A DNA stretch of 64,000 bases from JACJWR01 sp963842975 (GTDB lineage Bacteria > Actinomycetota > Actinomycetes > S36-B12 > UBA10799), in assembly GCA_963842975.1 (NCBI GenBank), contig CAWJIH010000005.1, positions 102,561 through 166,560 of the forward strand. The letters are read 5' to 3'. The notes beneath the pieces were generated by a model. That model ran no database searches, had not been told where the DNA came from, and saw only the letters and a program-made list of their open reading frames with translations. Shown here piece after piece: positions 60,056 to 64,000 of the stretch. Numbering within the stretch: position 1 is the stretch's first letter; each line of letters begins with the position of its first letter. The position numbers and the translations under genes are program-made.

Positions 60056-61627
60056 ATGGCACCACCGGAACCCATGGGCAACCAGCAAGCGGAACTGCAT
60101 CGCACGATCTGGCGGATCGCCAACGATCTGCGCGGCAGCGTCGACGGTTGGGACTTCAAGTCCTATGTACTTGGGTTGCTGTTTTACCGCTTTATCTCCG
60201 AGAACCTCACCGCCTACATCAACTCAGGTGAACACGAGGCCGGCAATCCCGACTTCGACTACGCCGCATTGTCCGACACCGACGCTGAGATCGCACGGGT
60301 AGACACAGTGGCGGAGAAGGGCTTCTTTATCCTGCCCTCTGAGCTGTTCGCCAATGTGCGCACCGCGGCGGCTTCTGATGCGAATTTGAACGAAACGTTG
60401 GAACGGGTGTTCCGCAACATTGAAGGTTCCGCAGTGGGCACCGACAGCGAGGACGACCTCAAAGGATTGTTCGACGATCTCGATGTCAACAGCGCCAAGC
60501 TTGGCAACACTGTGGCGCAACGCAACGCGAAACTCGTCAAACTGCTTAACGCGATCGGCGAGCTTCCGTTGGGGCGGTTCGAGGACAATTCCATTGACCT
60601 GTTTGGTGACGCCTACGAGTATCTAATGCAGATGTATGCGTCGAACGCAGGCAAGTCCGGTGGGGAGTACTACACCCCGCAGGAAGTCTCCGAGTTGTTG
60701 GCCAGGCTCACGGTGGTGGGAAAGGCGAGCGTGAACAAGGTGTATGACCCGGCAGCGGGGTCGGGGTCGTTGTTGTTGAAGTTCGCCAAGGTTTTGGGCA
60801 AAGACAATGTACGGCAGGGGTTTTTCGGTCAGGAAATCAACTTGACCACCTACAACTTGGCTCGAATCAACATGTTTTTGCACGATGTCAACTTTGAGAA
60901 GTTCGACATTGCTCTGGGAGACACGTTGACTGATCCGGCTCATGCTGACGATGAGCCGTTTGAGGCGATCGTGTCCAATCCGCCGTATTCGATCAGGTGG
61001 GACGGGGATGCGAACCCGTTGCTAATCAACGATCCGCGGTTCGCCCCTGCAGGGGTGTTGGCGCCGAAATCGAAGGCCGACTTGGCGTTCACGATGCACA
61101 TGCTGTCGTATCTGGCGGTAAACGGAACTGCTGCGATCGTCGAGTTCCCAGGTGTTTTGTATCGAGGGGGTGCGGAGGCGAAGATCCGCAAGTACCTGGT
61201 GGACAACAACTATATTGACGCGGTCATCCAATTGCCGCCGGATTTGTTCTTCGGTACAAGTATTGCCACATGTGTAATTGTGTTGAAGAAGTCGAAGTCT
61301 GACAACGCGGTGTTGTTTATCGATGCATCCAAAATGTGTGTGCGCCGTGGCAACAAGAATGTGCTCACCGAGGCTGATAGGGATGCCATCCTAGCGGCGT
61401 TCACCGCACGCGAGGATGCCGACTATTTTGCGGCGTTGGTGGCGAACACAGCGATTGCGGAGAATGGCTACAACATTGCAGTGAGTTCCTATGTGGTGCC
61501 TGAGGACACGTCGGTGGCGGTGGACATCACCGAGTTGAACGCTGACATCGCCAGGATTGTGGGCCGCCAGCAAGAGTTACGTACCGCGATTGATGCGATC
61601 GTGGCGGATTTAGAGGGTGCCTCGTGA
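60056..61627 (+). CDS. hsdM: type I restriction-modification DNA methyltransferase subunit HsdM
   Basis: N6-adenine methyltransferase subunit that works with HsdS. It has 523 residues. The N-terminal helical domain begins LHRTIWRIANDLRGSVDGWDF. The SAM-binding motif is VYDPAAGSGSLLLKF (about 231-245) and the catalytic motif IV is SNPPYSIRW (about 309-317), both intact. GGEYYTPQEVSELLARL precedes the SAM motif. The ATG at 60056 follows GGAGGAATGCTCTG. The stop overlaps the GTG of hsdS, so the operon is translationally coupled. Confidence 0.96.
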   Translation: MAPPEPMGNQQAELHRTIWRIANDLRGSVDGWDFKSYVLGLLFYRFISENLTAYINSGEHEAGNPDFDYAALSDTDAEIARVDTVAEKGFFILPSELFANVRTAAASDANLNETLERVFRNIEGSAVGTDSEDDLKGLFDDLDVNSAKLGNTVAQRNAKLVKLLNAIGELPLGRFEDNSIDLFGDAYEYLMQMYASNAGKSGGEYYTPQEVSELLARLTVVGKASVNKVYDPAAGSGSLLLKFAKVLGKDNVRQGFFGQEINLTTYNLARINMFLHDVNFEKFDIALGDTLTDPAHADDEPFEAIVSNPPYSIRWDGDANPLLINDPRFAPAGVLAPKSKADLAFTMHMLSYLAVNGTAAIVEFPGVLYRGGAEAKIRKYLVDNNYIDAVIQLPPDLFFGTSIATCVIVLKKSKSDNAVLFIDASKMCVRRGNKNVLTEADRDAILAAFTAREDADYFAALVANTAIAENGYNIAVSSYVVPEDTSVAVDITELNADIARIVGRQQELRTAIDAIVADLEGAS

Positions 61628-62889
61628 GCCGCATCGACGACCTGCTCGCAAGACACTGCCCAGATACGGTCGAGTTCCATGCCCTTGGAGACCTCGCTGA
61701 ATGGCCATGCAGGAGCGACGCCATCGAAACAGGTGGCCGCATACTGGGAGAACGGAACGATTCCGTGGCTGAACTCAGGCGAAGTAAACAAGGGCACTGT
61801 TCACCGAGCCGACACGCTGAATCTCACAACTTGGCTATGACTCAGGCAGCACGAAAATGATCCGGCAGGAGCCGTTGTCGTGGCACTCGCTGGGCAGGGA
61901 AAGACGCGTGGAATGGTTGCACGAACGCGGTTGAAGTGCTGTACCAATCAGTCCTTGGCGTCAATTCTTCCAGCGGCGCGCCTCGACACGTACTTTCTCT
62001 TTTACTACCTAAGAATTCAGACAGAAACTGCGTTGACTGGGCAACAGGACAATGGCGCCGAGGGAGCACGAACCGGCGCCTGATAAAGATTTTCATATTC
62101 CGGCGCCTCCACTGGAGGTGCAGCGTGAGATCGTTCGCATCTTGGACACTTTCGCGGACTGAGAAGCGGAGCTAGAAGCGGAGCTAGAAGCGGAGCTAGA
62201 AGCCCGCCGGGAAGCAGTACGATTACTACCGCGACCTTCTCGTGGTACCAGATAACCTAGGTGAAGACCCGCTGGGTACCCCTCCACGAGATTGGAACAC
62301 TGTTTGGGGGACTCACCGGCAAGTCCAAGGCGGACTTCGCGGGGACGGAACGCTAGGTACGTCTCCTATAGCAACGTATTCAACAACATCTCCGTGGAGA
62401 TCTCGAGGCTCCAGACTTCGTCCGTGTCGGGATCGGAAGAGAGGCAGAAAGCATTGCACAAGGGAGACATTCTCTTCACCTGGCTCTTCGGAATCAGCCA
62501 ACGAAGTCGGGATGACCTCCGTCGTAGCTCGCACCCCCGACCAACCTCTGTATCTCAACAGCTTCTGCATCCGGCTGCGCCCATCGGATACCGGGCGACT
62601 CGACCGGAGTACTCAAAACACGCCTTCCGATCCGCCAGCATCCGTCGACAGCTCGTCAAGACGGCCAACGGAGTAACTCGATTCAATGTGTCCAAACCCA
62701 GGCTTGGCAAGGTCCGAGTTCCAGTCCCCGAGCCGGAGGTATCAGGCACGGATCGCTGAGATCCTCGACGCGTTTGAGACACTGACCAACAACTTGAATG
62801 TTGGCCTTCCCGCGGAACTCGCCGCCCGCCGTCAGCAGTACGAGTACTACCGCGACAAACTGTTGACGTTCCGGGAGGTGTCCACGTGA
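61624..62889 (+). pseudogene. hsdS: specificity subunit HsdS, broken by multiple frameshifts
   Basis: The overall span matches a full HsdS of about 420 codons, but no single frame survives. Recognisable family segments appear in changing frames: VSRIDDLLARHCPDTVEF at the start, then ALAGQGKTRGMVA (near 61900), FHIPAPPLEVQREIVRILD (near 62095-62150), an in-frame TGA at 62160, EAEL repeats, QYDYYRDLLVVPDNL (near 62215), GTLFGGLTGKSKADF (near 62290), RYVSYSNVFNNISVEIS (near 62355), SSESANEVGMTSVV (near 62485), KHAFRSASIRRQLVKTANG (near 62615) and QARIAEILDAFE (near 62743). At least eight frame changes are needed. It is two target-recognition domains with a central coiled spacer. Confidence 0.85.
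62163..62198 (+). repeat. three 12-bp tandem repeats in the HsdS central spacer
   Basis: GAAGCGGAGCTA is repeated exactly three times, followed by a partial GAAGC, encoding EAEL units in the coiled spacer between the two recognition domains. In EcoR124-type systems the number of 12-bp TAEL repeats at this position sets the spacing of the bipartite recognition site (established). Confidence 0.85.
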
Positions 62890-63700
62890 GCACCATCCCT
62901 GTGAACGTTCAAATTCCTGCAGCACATGAGGCTCCGGTCGTGGCGGATTTCGTGGAGATGCGCTTCGGGTTGCCTACTTGCAGCGAGTGCATCTGAAGGC
63001 CTTGCCCGCCGATGAGTGGATGTGTCCAGGCGTGTATGTCCTGCTCGCCGGTGACGCCAGTGGGAATGTGTATGTAGGCAAAGCGACCGCGCTTCGCAAG
63101 CGCCTGCAAAATCACAACAGTCGCCCACCACTGCCATGGGCACGCGCTCTTATTGTCCGCCGCGACACCACCCACGGCTTCAACAGTGCAGAGATCGGTT
63201 ATTTGGAAGGCCGCCTGTCGGCGGAACTCGGTGAAGTTACAAGCCTGTCGGTCGTCAAGGGCAAGAGTGACGAGGACACAACTCTTCCGCCCCAGATGAC
63301 GTTGTTGCTCGACTCATTGCTCGGAAGCATCCTCGCAGCAGTGCGGCTCGCTGGCGTTAACTTGGCCAAGGAAGTCGGGGAATATGTGCCTTCGGGTAAA
63401 CGCAAGAAGCACACTTCTGTTCCTGGCACGGTGGCCGACCTCGTCGCCGCAGGTTTAATTCGGGCTGGCGAGGTGCTGTACTTGACACAAGCTCAGGTGC
63501 GAGCAACCGGCACCATTGCCGCCAACGGTGACATCGTCGTTCATGGAGTCGCATACAGCAGCCCTTCCGCGGCTGCAGCGAAAGCGTTGGGCCTGCAGTC
63601 TTCCAACGGTTGGGCCGCCTGGCACGTGGGGACAGCTGAGGGTCACTGGTTGGATCACTATCGACGCCTCTGGTTATCTGACAGGGAAGGCCGTAGATGA
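62886..63700 (+). CDS. GIY-YIG nuclease-domain protein with RAMA domain (one apparent frameshift)
   Basis: The longest continuous frame (62978-63700, 240 codons from a TTG) has a GIY-YIG domain with PGVYVL (17-22), VYVGKATALRKRL (31-43) and the catalytic Glu in YLEGRL (about 75-80). A C-terminal RAMA-like domain follows (about 147-225, SVPGTVADLVAAGLI and GDIVVHGVAYSSPSAAA), which in other proteins accompanies adenine-methylase systems. The natural start is the GTG at 62886 overlapping hsdS. That frame (VSTIPVNVQIPAAHEAPVVADF) joins the main one if one G is missing near 62952-62956. It overlaps hsdR by ATGA. It may be a modification-sensing nuclease; the role is unproven. Confidence 0.72.
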
Positions 63701-64000
63701 CCCGCCGTTACGATCCAATCGCGGTTAGCGCGGAAAGCACCGTTGTCGCCGAACACATCGCGCAACAAATCGATGCTACCGCCTACCAGTCCGAAGCCGA
63801 TTGGAACGAACTCATCGCGCTACTGGAGTCGCAGGCCTACCAGCAACTGCCCATTCACAGCGAACACGACCTGATCGCGAACCTGCGCACCCAACTCGAA
63901 AACCTCAACGACATCACATTCTCAGACGGCGAATGGGAGCGGTTCTTCACCGAATGCATCGCCGGCATGGGCGACGGCATCGTGGAAAAAACGGTGCGCA
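63697..64000 (+). CDS. hsdR: type I restriction endonuclease subunit HsdR (5' part only)
   Basis: Begins with an ATG overlapping the GIY-YIG gene stop and stays open to the window end (101 codons). The visible N terminus (RRYDPIAVSAESTVVAEHI, then YQSEADWNELIALLESQAY, LPIHSEHDLIANLRTQLE and DITFSDGEWERFF) matches the start of actinobacterial HsdR proteins. The GIVEKTVR at the edge leads into the nuclease domain, which is not in the window. It completes the hsdM-hsdS-hsdR set. Confidence 0.9.
   Translation, partial: MTRRYDPIAVSAESTVVAEHIAQQIDATAYQSEADWNELIALLESQAYQQLPIHSEHDLIANLRTQLENLNDITFSDGEWERFFTECIAGMGDGIVEKTVR

Larger units (their letters stand above)
53866..64000. mobile_element. integrated island: recombinase trio plus type I R-M operon (right end beyond window)
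   Basis: Between the nrdJ terminator and the window end every gene is accessory: three tyrosine-recombinase-like genes, a small DUF6262/TnpC-like protein, and an hsdM-hsdS-GIY-YIG-hsdR series. The left boundary is inferred to lie between 53819 and 53904. The right boundary is not in the window. That the recombinases mobilise the restriction genes is an inference from adjacency and shared orientation. Confidence 0.65.

Noticed and set aside
53866..64000. Prophage interpretation of the island
   Set aside because: No phage structural, packaging, lysis or replication gene is visible. The recombinase trio and restriction genes fit a transposon-like or genomic island instead.
1..64000. CRISPR arrays, tRNA and rRNA genes
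   Set aside because: No regularly spaced repeats of CRISPR type and no recognisable tRNA or rRNA sequence were seen by eye; short RNA genes without strong features could be missed.

Overview
The window is a high-G+C bacterial chromosome segment. Gene content and order point to the phylum Actinomycetota, class Actinomycetes: GNAT-proS, rimP-nusA-ylxR-infB-rbfA-nrnA-truB-ribF-rpsO-pnp, an M16 peptidase with dapB, thyX-dapA-rnj-ftsK-rimO-pgsA-cinA, a ClgR-type regulator, lhr-nei, DUF3046-recA-recX, miaB-miaA-dapF-hflX, lexA with an SOS LysM gene, and nrdR-nrdJ. From memory this is the mycobacterial Rv2718c-Rv2868c neighbourhood in outline, but the sequence is not mycobacterial and I cannot name a genus. 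No tRNA, rRNA or CRISPR array was seen.

Layout. 0-3.6 kb: acetyltransferase, proS and two ferritin-like DUF4439-type genes. 3.7-12.4 kb: a long translation operon with 4-base start/stop overlaps. 12.6-17.4 kb: pnp, M16 protease, dapB and a membrane protein. 17.4-23.9 kb: an accessory stretch with two copies of a palindromic repeat flanking a PPOX-fold gene, azlCD, and the divergent glpD-tetR / FAD-oxidase locus. 24-32.7 kb: thyX, dapA, rnj, ftsK, rimO, pgsA and cinA. 32.7-38.5 kb: lhr, nei and clgR on the minus strand. 38.5-46.5 kb: recA-recX and the tRNA/cell-wall/GTPase block. 46.4-53.8 kb: dinG converging on lexA, the LysM SOS gene, then nrdR and the B12-dependent ribonucleotide reductase nrdJ.

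From about 53.8 kb to the right edge the sequence is an accessory island placed just after the nrdJ terminator. It holds three tyrosine-recombinase-like genes in tightly overlapping order plus a small coiled-coil protein, a Tn554/recombinase-trio type of mobilisation module. A type I restriction-modification operon follows: hsdM, a shattered hsdS, a GIY-YIG plus RAMA protein, and the start of hsdR.

The DNA-damage circuit is unusually complete. LexA-type operators lie upstream of recA and between lexA and the LysM gene, and dinG and lexA converge with overlapping stop codons. The nucleotide branch (thyX, nrdR, nrdJ) carries its own candidate operators.

The sequence contains several apparent single-base frame changes: the rnj N terminus, the third recombinase, the GIY-YIG gene, and at least eight in hsdS. 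Most can be explained by one base gained or lost, several in short homopolymers, so assembly error must be separated from true decay or phase variation.
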